DNA of 64,000 nt from Gossypium raimondii. Its lineage: Eukaryota > Streptophyta > Magnoliopsida > Malvales > Malvaceae. Under the pieces are notes generated by a model. That model was not told where the DNA came from. It saw only the letters and a program-made list of their open reading frames with translations, and did no database searches. A program made the translations under genes and the position numbers. The stretch is from contig NC_068571.1 of NCBI RefSeq assembly GCF_025698545.1, positions 48,827,733 to 48,891,732 on the forward strand, read 5' to 3'. Below are positions 24,248 through 34,993 of this stretch, piece by piece. The number at the start of each line of letters is the position of its first letter. The first letter of the stretch is position 1.

Positions 24248-25135
24248 TCACTCAAAACTAGTTGGGTGTGTTGTTTTTGAACGATGGTTGCAGGGAGGAA
24301 GGCAAGTGTCTTCAAAGTTTGAGCTTTGACTGACACTGTTTCTATTTGCTTTATTTGGACTCCAAAAAGAGACTAACTCCTAGGTTATATACGCTTTTAG
24401 TCCTTTTTGTTATTCTGAAATTCGTGATTTAATCTCTCCACTTAAATTGGGATTTCTTTTCATTTTTATTTTGTCATTAGTTCAAAATGTAATTTTACCA
24501 ATATTTTAAAAAATAATAATCAATACATTTAAATCGGTTTTTATGTCAAATTCTTAAGGTTGTTTTAAGAGGAATAATTTAGACTTTTTAATAATATTAT
24601 AAAGATATCAATGTAAAGTAGAAAAAAAAATTAAATATGAACATAAAAGGATTAAAATTAAAATTAGACCAAAATATTTTTATTCGCAATTCAAATTTTA
24701 AAAAAGAAATAATGGGAAGTGTGACGTTACGGGGAATGAGTGCAGTGCAGGCTACAGGCTACAGGCTACGGATATAATAAGAGGGACTAGGCCCCGTAAG
24801 TAACCAAGCAAGACAGAGAATTATTGGATCAATTATTTTTGTCTCGAGGTTGAGGGGGGGCTTCAATTTTATTCCCATCTTCAGCAAAGGGAAAAAAGAG
24901 AGTAAAAATAAGTGGAAAATGAAGCCTTTTGGTTCCTTATAATACCAGGGGATGGTAGTTATTTGTAGCAGTATAAGAGTGAAACCATAGCTCCCAATAA
25001 AAGGAACATACATGGAAGGAAAACCGATATCTGAGAGTGAAATCCTCACCATTTATAGCAAAGCAAAGATACACAGGTAAAGAGTTTCCATCTAATAAGA
25101 TTAAAGACTTTGTTCATCAATTTCATTCATTAGTT
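24248..25135. other. Intergenic between dynein light chain and PEX11B
   Basis: Contains the promoter side of the dynein light-chain gene and the PEX11B 3' side. A short direct repeat 'ggctaca' (three near-copies at about 24748-24770) is the only local structure noticed. Confidence 0.45.
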
Positions 25136-25822
25136 CTATGAGGGCCAATTTCTGTACCAACCGGCCCATGCAGAGACCAAGCCACTGATACCAAGAGACA
25201 GAGGATGGTTGCAGAAAGGGTTTGGCTCGATCTCTGCAGCTGCAATTATTAAATCAGCAACATTTGCTGCCACTGCCATCAGCCTCATCACCCTATCCCC
25301 TCTTATCTTTCTTATCTTCTCTTTTGCATCTTTTGAATTTTCTTCTTCTTCTTGTAAAGCAATGAGCTTCCTTTCGGCCTCAACCCCTTGTTTCATGATG
25401 ATCAAATCTGAAACAATGAAGAAAATATAACCGAATGACTCACCAAATGCAGATACGAAGCTCATCCTCTTAGCCAACTTGGCATCCAATGTTCCAATCC
25501 TCGATAGCCATAGAAAGTGGTCGAAAAAGAAATACACCATCTCTCCTGCATTAGCAAGTACAGCTAGGAACTTGAATGTTGGGGTGGCACCAGGGTTCCT
25601 TCTCAACCCATTGAAACCAGTGAGGAACCTGCCTGTTCTAAAGGCTTTTCTGCTAAGACCGGAGGAGACCTCCCATTGTTTGAACCTGTTTGCTACGTCT
25701 GGGTGTGTGGTTTCTACTTGCCAGTTAACAAGCTTAGAGACGTATTGGAAGGTCTTCACGAGCTTGTCAATGCCATCTCTCTTGGCTAGAAAGATCACAA
25801 GCTTGTCTACTGTGTCATTCAT
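25136..25822 (-). CDS. PEX11B: Peroxisomal membrane protein PEX11B
   Basis: PEX11 proteins sit in the peroxisomal membrane and drive elongation and division of peroxisomes. This single-exon frame encodes 228 aa from MNDTVDKLVIFLAKRDG, which aligns with the known start of Arabidopsis PEX11B. An in-frame ATG at 25930 would add 36 residues that look like leader sequence. Conserved blocks are LAKRDGIDKLVKTFQYVSKL (amphipathic N-terminal helix), KAFRTGRFLTGFNGLRRNPG, ANAGEMVYFFFDHFLWLSRI, SFVSAFGESFGY and the C-terminal span ending GISGLVSAWAGWYRNWPS. The charged linker EEEENSKDAKEKIRKIRGD before the last domain is typical of the PEX11A/B branch. No lesion was found. It lies between TIP5;1 and the G3Pp gene, matching Arabidopsis order. 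Confidence 0.93.
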   Translation of the reverse strand: MNDTVDKLVIFLAKRDGIDKLVKTFQYVSKLVNWQVETTHPDVANRFKQWEVSSGLSRKAFRTGRFLTGFNGLRRNPGATPTFKFLAVLANAGEMVYFFFDHFLWLSRIGTLDAKLAKRMSFVSAFGESFGYIFFIVSDLIIMKQGVEAERKLIALQEEEENSKDAKEKIRKIRGDRVMRLMAVAANVADLIIAAAEIEPNPFCNHPLSLGISGLVSAWAGWYRNWPS

Positions 25823-26325
25823 TGTTGAGGTGGTGGTGAGGGTAAAGCTTTTTTGGGTGTTGTTGATAATGATGAACCTAGTGAACACCTTATTTGATTT
25901 CTTGACATGTTTAAGGAGAGTGAGAGCCACAGGAATTTTTTGGTTTCGGGGATAATACTACGAGGGATTTGCCTTGTGGTTTTAAGCTCCTCACACTCAC
26001 AGCCAGTGGTTTACTTGTTTTTTTCTGTCTTATTATATCAACAGCAATTTGGGGTGCCATGTGGACTTATTTCTTCTTCATACAGTAACACATCTTATCT
26101 ACCACATATATAGGATAAGCTATTTTGTATTTGCCCAAAAGACAGCCGTGAAACACACTGACTGTGCTTCATCATGGTTGGTGTCACTGTTATAAATCCA
26201 TCTACACATACGACCGGGGGGGGGGGTTATGCTATGGACTAAAGGTTGATTTTGCCATTTGCTGAGCAACACAGAAGATAATAAAGGAAGCACATATACT
26301 ATCTTCATATACGTGATTTGAAAGG
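25823..26325. other. PEX11B upstream region
   Basis: Promoter side of PEX11B. A G-run (about ten G at 26216-26226) is the only notable simple sequence. No gene was recognised. Confidence 0.4.
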
Positions 26326-26538
26326 TTATACAATTTCCGGACCACGAGTGAAACATCCATGACATGGAACTGGTTCTGATCCAAACTTGAAGCACCTCTC
26401 TACAGCTGCCTCAACAATAACTTGAGGAATATATTCTTCCATTCTTCGAACTGTGTCACTGAGGTCAAGGCCCTGGGCTCCCACACCACCAGTGGCATCC
26501 ACCCCAGCGATGTCAAAGGAGAGGAGAACACCGTCCAT
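26326..26538 (-). pseudogene. Unidentified ORF, possible exon remnant
   Basis: A 70-codon open frame with host-like composition, containing DATGGVGAQGLDLSDTVRRM and EEYIPQVIVEAAVERCF. The composition contrasts with the A+T-rich DNA around it and suggests a captured or leftover exon. I do not recognise the family. No adjoining exon was found on either side, and a stop lies a short way upstream in the same frame. Confidence 0.25.
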
Positions 26539-27085
26539 GTATAAGATAACGTTTGAGATGTTCTTTCCGTAAATTTAAGTAGACAATTCAAATATGATAG
26601 TGTATTCATAATAAATAATTAAATTTATCTTTATGTAATCAATCAGATTCAACAAACAAAATCTAATAGTTCAAAATTCTCTCTAGTGTGCTAGAAAAGG
26701 GATTGAGGTGAATGAAAAAATTGGATAATATATCTTTATGTCGATTCCAAACTCCTTTTAAATGATGAGCATAAGAGAGACTTAAACCACCTGTTCTGTT
26801 GATTGGCTAATTTGTAAACGCCGGCTGTAGCAAGCATGATTTAAACTTGGGAGTATGGGCTTTTCGTTTCCCTTTGTGAATGGAAGTTTTAGGGTCCTCA
26901 ACCCGCATACTTCCTGAGGGCCTAGCCCTATGATTAACCTTAAGGAGCAGGGGCTCGTTTAGAAAAGTAGATAGAAGGAATACCATCCACGTTCCAACAC
27001 CTCTTCTCCACGGTGTGAATTCAACACATTTCCACACAAAAGTTTATCTTCGAAAGGTACGCTTTGGATAACTTTATTGTCAATT
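26539..27085. other. Intergenic, no gene recognised
   Basis: Positions about 26807-27037 are open on the minus strand (contains RVEDPKTSIHKGKRKAH) but match nothing I can name with confidence. I suspect repeat-derived sequence. Confidence 0.35.
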
Positions 27086-27770
27086 AGAGGTAAACATACG
27101 TAGGATTGGGCTTGGATTGGGCTCATATAATATCTTTAAATTAATTTTAAAGTCTAGGTGCGGTTTGATTAAAAATTAGATTTGCTCTTTTGCTTAAGTT
27201 CCACTCAATTAAATCTGGACCCAATCTGGCTTGCTTATATTTGATTTTTTACATTATTATTATTTAAAATGTAATATACTAAATGCATTAACAAACGCTA
27301 ATAAAAGTTTTCTTACACCTTAAAAATACATTAAAAAGTATTTATATTAAAAACACTACCATAAATATAATAAATGCTTTATTATAATAAAAAACACAAA
27401 TAAATATAATAACTATTTTATTAAATATGATGTTTAGAATTTTATATTTTGGGTTGGGTTATTTAGTTGGGTAAGTTCTTTTTCAGGTTTTGGGAGTTTA
27501 TTTGTTATTAGATTAGTGATTTAATATAAATATATAGCATTATTATTTAACATGTATAATTAATATTATATTTTATTATAACATAATATATTCGGGTCTG
27601 GTCGAACAGAGCTAACGTCGAGTCAAAAAAATCTTGCCTAAAGCCCAACCCATATGAAAAACAGGCCTTAAAATTTACCTAAGTCCATTTTTTGAGTCTC
27701 ATATTTGTCCAAATCCTCTCATTTTTAAGTAGATCTTTGAGTTTGAACAAATGATTCAACCCATAAATAG
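27086..27770. repeat. Dispersed repeat family R, copy B
   Basis: Shares the layout of the copies at 15700 and 48895: an opening with 'gggcttggattgggctc', an A+T core with 'attaaaaagtatttat', a 'gggtctggtcg...gagtcaaaaaaatcttgcctaaagccc' block, and a 'tttgtccaaatcctctcattttt' tail. Diverged and non-coding. Confidence 0.5.
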
Positions 27771-30700
27771 TTGTATCCCCAATAACCATATCACTTCCTT
27801 TCCTCAAATTTTCATACCTTTTTCGCCACCCTTCCCCCTAAATCGGTTTGGCCTATCTTCATGTTTAGTCCCATCACCATTATATATATAATTTGATTTT
27901 GTACAATTTTATATATGAAATTTTAATTTAATCTAATATTTCTCATAAATTATTAACATAATTATTGATGTAACACATACAAACGTAATTATATTTATCA
28001 AATATAAAAATAAATTTTTATTTATTTATTTCTTTAAATGTATATAATTAAATCAAAATTAAAGTTTTATTTATAAATTGGTACCACAATAAAAGTTTCA
28101 TATAATTATATAATTACACATGTATCAAATTACACATTAAAACAAAAATCATATACAAATTTAAAATTTATCCCTAAATTTTTTAACTCAATTTAATATT
28201 ATTATGCATACACACGCACATCTATTTAGAACTTATAGTAGTTAATTGATGGGGGAAGGCACAAGTGGGCTACCAAAATAGTAAAACAAACCAAAATCAT
28301 GTAGTTTGTATATCCCACATGACCCTCCAATCATCACACCGCCCCCCAGTTGAGACACAACCACCCACTCTTTTTATTCTTCTAAATTCCAACTTGCAGG
28401 GACTACTTCAAAGTACTACGACTCCGAGTAGCCTTTCTTTTATTTTCTGGATTTATGATCACTAATCTAAAATTTAAGTAAAATTTAGATCGCCTGTTTG
28501 TAATCTAGTTAGGCCTTACCAGTTGGATGCATGTAGGTCTTGTAGTGGGGGTTCATCAGAGGAGCTTGTAAGAGTAGTTTGCGGTTCTAGTTCGCATATG
28601 GGGTAGACCAGAACAGTACACATGTCCAACATGCATAAAACCTATCAAAAATGTCAATTTCATGAACAATAATCATATGTATAAATATGGCTATGATAAT
28701 ATTTTTGTTTTTTAGTGTAAAATCTATGAAAAGATATTTAAATTTAAAATTAAATTAAAAGAAAAATCATCCATTAGTCAAGTTGCAGGCAAAGTTAGAG
28801 GTAGGGTAGAGAACATGGTGCTATCTGCTTTGCATATCAAGCACTTCATTCAGTACCGTATGACTGAAAACAGGAGGAGAATAGACTGCGCACCAATTCT
28901 GACTTGAACCAAAAGAAGGTAAGGCGTATTTAGCCAAGAATTGGTCGACTCGAGCTGGATTCCATATTTTAATAAAAGATTAGCAATTTATTTATTTTTA
29001 TCATTAACTCCCAATATAAAATTTTTAGCTTCCAGTTTTATTAGCCAAAGGCTATCACCGGAAATTGCGGTCGCTCGATTTGATTTAAAAAAATTAAAAA
29101 AAATAAATTTTGAGTTAATCAGATTGAGTGTTTTGAGTTAAGTCGAATAAGTAATTTGAATTTCGAGTTTGAGTCGAGTTGAATTATATATTTTGAATAA
29201 CAAATTTGTGTAAATAAGTAAATTGTTTTCTCTCGACAAAAATTACAAAAATATTCAAAATAAATTTTAAAATTTAAAATATTTATAAAAATTCTAAAAT
29301 TTATATTTTAAAAATATAATTTTTAAAAAATTCTAAAAATATATAAAAATTTTAAAAATATTCTAAAATAATAAGTTAATTAATAATTCAAGCTTATCAT
29401 ATTAAGATATGTTTTTTTGCTTATGTTATCTAGCATAAAATTAATTATACTATAATAAAATTTCTAATTGATATGTTTAACTTTTAAAATTTTACTCAAT
29501 TCCATTAGAAAAAGACTCGAATCAAATTAAAATAATAAAATAAAATTCATGAACTTAATTATTTTAAAAAAATTTATTCGAATCGATGTCGGCGTTTGCC
29601 AATAAAGACACGGACAGGGACAGGCAGCCCATAGGAATACAAGGTTGGCGGAGTACTATGTCCAGTTCCACTTGTACTAAGATCCTAAACACGATCCACA
29701 TCATCCCATGTAATTTCTCCAAAAATCCGACATGGCAGTTGTGGGTCCCAACCTCGAAAGAAGGATAAGGATATGCGCCTCCTCTCAGAATAATTCTTCT
29801 CGGATATGCGAATATGCTTTTCCGACTCCATCCGCCAATTCCATTATTTAACTCTCGCCCTCACCTGGATTGACGGAAATATCCTCCCTTGTTTCCCACA
29901 AATCACCCTTTCGCCATTTTCCTTATTTTTTGATCGCCGTGACCCAATTGACCCTATCCTCAAAACAAATTGAAACCTCAAAAAAGCACGTTGTGGGTGG
30001 ATTTGTTTATGTATTTCATACCCCGACCCTGTTGGTTTGACAAATATTTTTCTCTCCGAAAGGTTCCACATTTTTCATACGTGAAGAATTGAATAACCTA
30101 CATTATTTATACTTATCCTTCCTTCTTTGCTTTATACTCAATTTCAGGGTTTAGTCCTTGTAGTCCCTCTCAAAACCCCTGGCCCCTGCCTTTATATTCG
30201 TTATTAATGTATTAGGATGTGCAAAAGGAGAACGCATTGGTAGCCAATTTAGTGGCTTAGAATACTGAAATAGAAAACCATAAAAAGAGAAACAGTAGCC
30301 ACTGAAGTTGAGCTGCTTTTTATTTTAAGGTGATAAGGAAATTAAATTTCACTTTCGTTTTCCTTTTCCTTTTTCTTTTTTGGTGTGAAAGTAATTGGCG
30401 AAAGAGAACATTGCATAATTTATGCATGCATAATCAGATTCTTGCCTTAGATTTAGTTGCGAAATTAGAAATTTTAGATTAAGAAGTCAAGTAATTTTTT
30501 AGGGGGACCAAATAACATTTTATCAATATTTTTGGGGGTCTAAACAATAATTTTATCAATTTTTATATGCAAATATTGAATCTCATCCAATTGACTATTA
30601 ACTTAATAAAAAATTCAACTACTAACCTTTTTTAGCAGTAGGAATTGGACCACAACGACTTTGCCTTCGCTTTTTAATAATGCTTGGCCAGTACGTTCTG

Positions 30701-30880
30701 ATGAGGGGCAATTATGGCAGTTTAATAAAAATGAGGTGGATCTAATAAACGAGGAAGTAAATACTAATAGGAAAATAAGTAAGGGTATATTTGACAATTC
30801 AAATATTTAAATTATTATTTATGTCAAGTTTCGGAATCCTCCCTCCCGCTGCACTTGGAGCTTGAAAGTCCGTGTCCTTA
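27771..30880. other. Intergenic upstream of G3Pp1
   Basis: A+T-rich to about 29580, then a patch of higher G+C at 29580-30180 with only short open frames. The last few hundred bases would be the promoter of the transporter gene. No mobile element ends or RNA genes were recognised. Confidence 0.4.
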
Positions 30881-31005
30881 ACAACCGGGGAAAAGAAGAA
30901 GAGAAAAACAGAGCAGAGAAACAATAGAAGAGAATTTTTAGGAAAAAGAAAGAGAGAAATCGAAGGAAATAGCAAAGAAATCTAGTGAAGTCAGCTAAGC
31001 TCGAG

Positions 31006-31928
31006 GTAACGATCCATTTTCTTCCTGCTGTATTTTCCTTAATGTATCTGTTTCGTCAATATTGAAGCTGTAATTCTTGTAAAATTTTTTTTTGTATATA
31101 CTAATTTTCTGGGTTCTTCTTTGAGATTGCTTTGGCGTTAGTGTTGAGGGGAACTCCCCAGGGTGGAAATTTGACCATTTGGGTTTTATTTTATTTGGAA
31201 TGGTCAAAATTTGCATTGGAAACTCTGGATACCTGTTTCTTGGCGATTCTCTGTTTTTTTTCCATGTGGAATATGTATCGACACCTGCGTTTGATGGTGT
31301 TTTGTTTGCATTTTCAGCTGCCGTTTTTATGAACCTGTTGGATGTTTTTAAGATTCCATTGAATCCTCTGCTACGTTGCATCATTATTTGTTATGGAACT
31401 AATTTTGTTTTGGTTACAATCTATTTCATGGGTCCAGTTAATATTCTATGTTAAATTTGAGACTGTTTAATGGTTGAAAGCAATAACTGCAATTGGGGTC
31501 TTTTCTTTACTGAAGACAAGGAATATCGTTTCTTTTATAAGTTTCTAATTGAAGGACTTGTTTACACTTTGAAACTTTAGTGAATTTTGACTAGAATTTC
31601 ATGGACTTTTCCAGCACAGTATCTCAATTTTAGAAACTTGATATTGTTATATTTCTGGGGATTCTTAATTTTTAGCAGCATCTCAATTAATTTCTAGGAG
31701 CCATATCAACAGTATAACCTATTTTCAACCATTTGACGAATTTTAACTATTTCTGAGTGATACCCGATCAAGTATTCTCTCTTTGTTTGATTTGATTTAC
31801 AACTTTATTTATTTGTTGCTTTTTCTTTTCATTAAGTTCTGTTTTTAATCGAGCAATTATTACTTTGGAATTGTATATCAAATAACAATCTAACGTAGCT
31901 TATTGGCTGTCTGATTTTGGTGTACCAG
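31006..31928 (+). other. Probable 5'-UTR intron of the G3Pp gene
   Basis: A leader ending CTCGAG is followed by GTAACG at 31006. An acceptor TGTACCAG ends at 31928, 55 bases before the start codon. The intervening DNA is T-rich and has the pyrimidine bias of an intron, and no coding exon is needed from it. Leader introns are common in plant transporter genes. The boundaries are inferred from splice consensus only. Confidence 0.5.
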
Positions 31929-31983
31929 GGGAAGTTGGAGCTCTACTTGGTCTTTTTCTTTTATTTGGGGGGAATCAAAATAT

Positions 31984-33728
31984 ATGGGTTCACAACATGA
32001 ATTGCCAGCTGATAGAAGTTATAGCAAGCCTCTTGGAATTCGATTCTTTGAATACATTAAGAAAGCGAAGCTTTCCTATGAAAGTCATCAAGCCATTGTC
32101 TTGATCGTAACATTTTTCGCATACGCTAGCTATCATGCGACGAGGAAAACCACCAGCATTGTCAAGAGTGCCCTTGATCCCCAATCATCAGATGTAGGCT
32201 TGAAGTTCCCATGGAGGATAACATACCTTAGTGCTCCAGCTGAAAGCAAAGGACTTTCATGGGTTCTAGGAGATGGTTGGGCGCCCTTTAATGGATCTGA
32301 TGGGACGGCCTTGCTTGGTCAACTTGATGTGGCCTTTCTTTCAGTATATGCTTTAGGAATGTACTTCTCTGGACACATGGGTGATAGAATGAACCTAAGG
32401 ATCTTTCTGACAGTGGGAATGGTTGGAACTGGCTTGTTTACTTCACTATTTGGTGCTGGGTATTGGGCTAAAATCCATAGCTTTTATTACTACCTGATAG
32501 TGCAAATGATTGCTGGGTTATTTCAATCGACGGGATGGCCTTCGGTTGTTGCAGTAGTTGGTAAATGGTTTGGGAAGAAAAAGAGAGGGCTGATTATGGG
32601 TATATGGAATGCTCACACATCTGTTGGCAACATTACTGGTTCTCTGATTGCTTCAGCACTATTGAGCTATGGATGGGGTTGGTCCTTTGTTGTACCAGGT
32701 CTGCTTATTGCTTTCATGGGCTTGGTGGTTTTCTTTTTTCTGCCTGTTAGTCCCGAATCAGTCGGTGCTTATAGAGAAGAAGATGAAGTGGATTCACTTA
32801 GGAAGAGCGAAGAGGAAGAGGGAGTTACGGAGCCTCTATTGGGCTCAAATACGGAGCTCAAGGAAAAAGCTGTAGGGTTCATTGAGGCTTGGAAAATTCC
32901 TGGGGTTGCTCCTTTTGCTTTCTGCCTCTTCTTTGCCAAATTGGTCGCTTACACATTTCTCTATTGGCTTCCATACTACATTAGCCATACAGGTATTCTT
33001 CTTTATTTCCTTCTCCTATGCATTTCTCTATTGTAGTTTTGAATGCTGTTGATAGATATTTTGTTATACCATTTGGATATATGGTATTCCTTTAAACATG
33101 CTAAACTTGGCTGTCTATAGATGATTCATTTCTGATTAGCCTTTCTTTATTTGATCTTGCAGCGATTGAGGGTAAATATTTATCCAATGAGGCGGCTGGA
33201 AACTTGTCGACATTTTTTGATATTGGAGGGGTGGTTGGAGGAATCTTAGCTGGACACATTTCTGATCGTCTAGATGCGAGAGCCATAACTGCGGCAACTT
33301 TTATGTATTGTGCTATCCCTGCTCTGTATTTCTACCGTAGTTACGGACACGTTTCCGTGGTGATGAATGTAGCTCTCATGTTCATCTGCGGAATGTTCGT
33401 AAATGGCCCCTATGCTCTTATAACAACTGCTGTCTCGGCAGACCTGGGAACACACAGTTCATTAAAAGGGAGCTCCAAGGCATTGGCAACGGTAACAGCA
33501 ATTATAGATGGAACAGGCTCTGTTGGTGCTGCAATCGGACCATTATTAACTGGTTACATCTCTGCCGAGAGCTGGAGCGCGGTTTTCACAATGCTCATGG
33601 GAGCAGCACTAGTTGCAGGGCTACTGTTGACAAGGCTTGTAGTGGCCGAGGTGGCAGCTAGGATTTCCGAATCAAGGTCACAAGGAGGATCACAAACAGG
33701 ATCTGAAGCTCCAGAACTGGATGTATGA
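31984..33728 (+). CDS. G3Pp1: Glycerol-3-phosphate transporter, G3Pp1/SLC37 type, 2 coding exons
   Basis: A major-facilitator-superfamily carrier of the SLC37 branch, predicted to exchange glycerol-3-phosphate and phosphate. The Arabidopsis counterpart is induced by phosphate starvation. Exon 1 is 31984-32992 and exon 2 is 33163-33728, spliced inside the codon after YISHT (GT-AG), giving 524 aa, the family length. The N-terminus has [20 protein letters not shown] with the family's YASYHATRK. About twelve spans follow, with the MFS loop signature [10 protein letters not shown] between spans 2 and 3, and [12 protein letters not shown] in the second half. An acidic loop ([16 protein letters not shown]) separates the halves. 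No lesion was found. It lies head-to-head with PEX11B across about 6 kb, in the same relative place as At3g47420 as I remember it. Confidence 0.92.
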
Positions 33729-34993
33729 TTGATTTTGTAGGGGCAACATAAGCTCCACCTGTATAAATAGTGTGTGATTTTCATATTTTTCTTTGCTGTA
33801 GTTATAAAATGAAGAGAGGAAAAGCTTTCTTTATGACTTGGCAAGGAGAAGATTTTTTTAGCCTTCTCCATGATTCTAGTTATGATTACCATGGAGTTTT
33901 TATTTTTATTTTTTATTATAGGAATTATTTGGAGGGAGAAGTTGGAGTAAAAGAAAATAGAAGAGTAATGAGAGAGGATTTTCTCTGCCAATCTGTATGT
34001 ACATTCTGTATGTTACACTATATTAATTGATGAAGGCATCATTCAATGCTGTTGCTTATTAAAAACTTCACCTCTACTTTTGGCATATCCTTGCCAGTTT
34101 TTTGCACTTGCTTTTGGATAATAGTGTAAACATTGAAATTATTCTTTGATTATATTTGTTCTTTTTGACGAGTTTCTTCTCTCTTTTTTTCTTGCGTTTC
34201 CCGCAAAAAATAACTGCTCGTTTTATTCTCAGATTTTCCTTTAGAAAAAAAGGAAAGAAATTGTCGGTGAATTGCGAAAACTCGTCATAGCATTTTCTTC
34301 ATCTTCTTTAGATCGAACCAGGTTTCGTGTTCTTTTCACCCTATATATCTTTTATTCACTTAAAATATCTATAAATTCTTACATTTAGCTTCTCGAATCT
34401 ATCAATTTTTGATCTTTATGGAAAAAATTTTAATATCTCCAATTCGATAACTGTTCTTGCTCCCATTTCCGTTCAGTTCCCTAATTTTATTTGGTCCTCC
34501 ATATTCTTTCGGTTTTCAGTTTTTATTTGTGGCAATTAGGATGAGATTTTTTATGAATGTTAAATGGTATAAACTTCTTCTTTAATTGTAATATAGATCA
34601 TTCCCTGAATACAATTTTGCTTTTTCTTGGTGGTCATTCAATATAGTTATGCTTTATATGGTGGCTGTTTCGTATTCCATCTACATATGTCTTCTTTAAA
34701 AGGAACCAATTAATGAGATAAGAAAAGGAAATGATCTTTTAGAAGGTGAAAATTTGTCATAAAAAAATTCAAGAAATTCTACTATTCGTTCTTTTTTCCC
34801 CTTTTGTTGGTTATATTTGGGCATGTTTTTTCAGGTTCGTATGGTTGCAAAGTAGCCTCAGTAATTGACTTCATTACCATTGATTGTGCCGATTTCGAAG
34901 TTTGCTATTATTGCCCAGTGATTAGTTATGTTTAGTTGGTTCTAATGAAAATCAGCAAGTTCGTTTTTGGTGGAAAAGTTGTGTTTGTCACCA
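33729..34993. other. Transporter 3' side and RIN-like gene promoter/leader
   Basis: The transporter 3' UTR occupies the first few hundred bases. From about 34260 the sequence looks like the leader of the next gene, possibly with a leader intron ending at the T-rich acceptor near 34833 ('catgttttttcag'). Confidence 0.45.

Noticed and set aside
29844-30071. 75-codon minus-strand ORF upstream of G3Pp1
   Set aside because: No family resemblance and no supporting exon structure; it is probably chance in a higher-G+C promoter patch.
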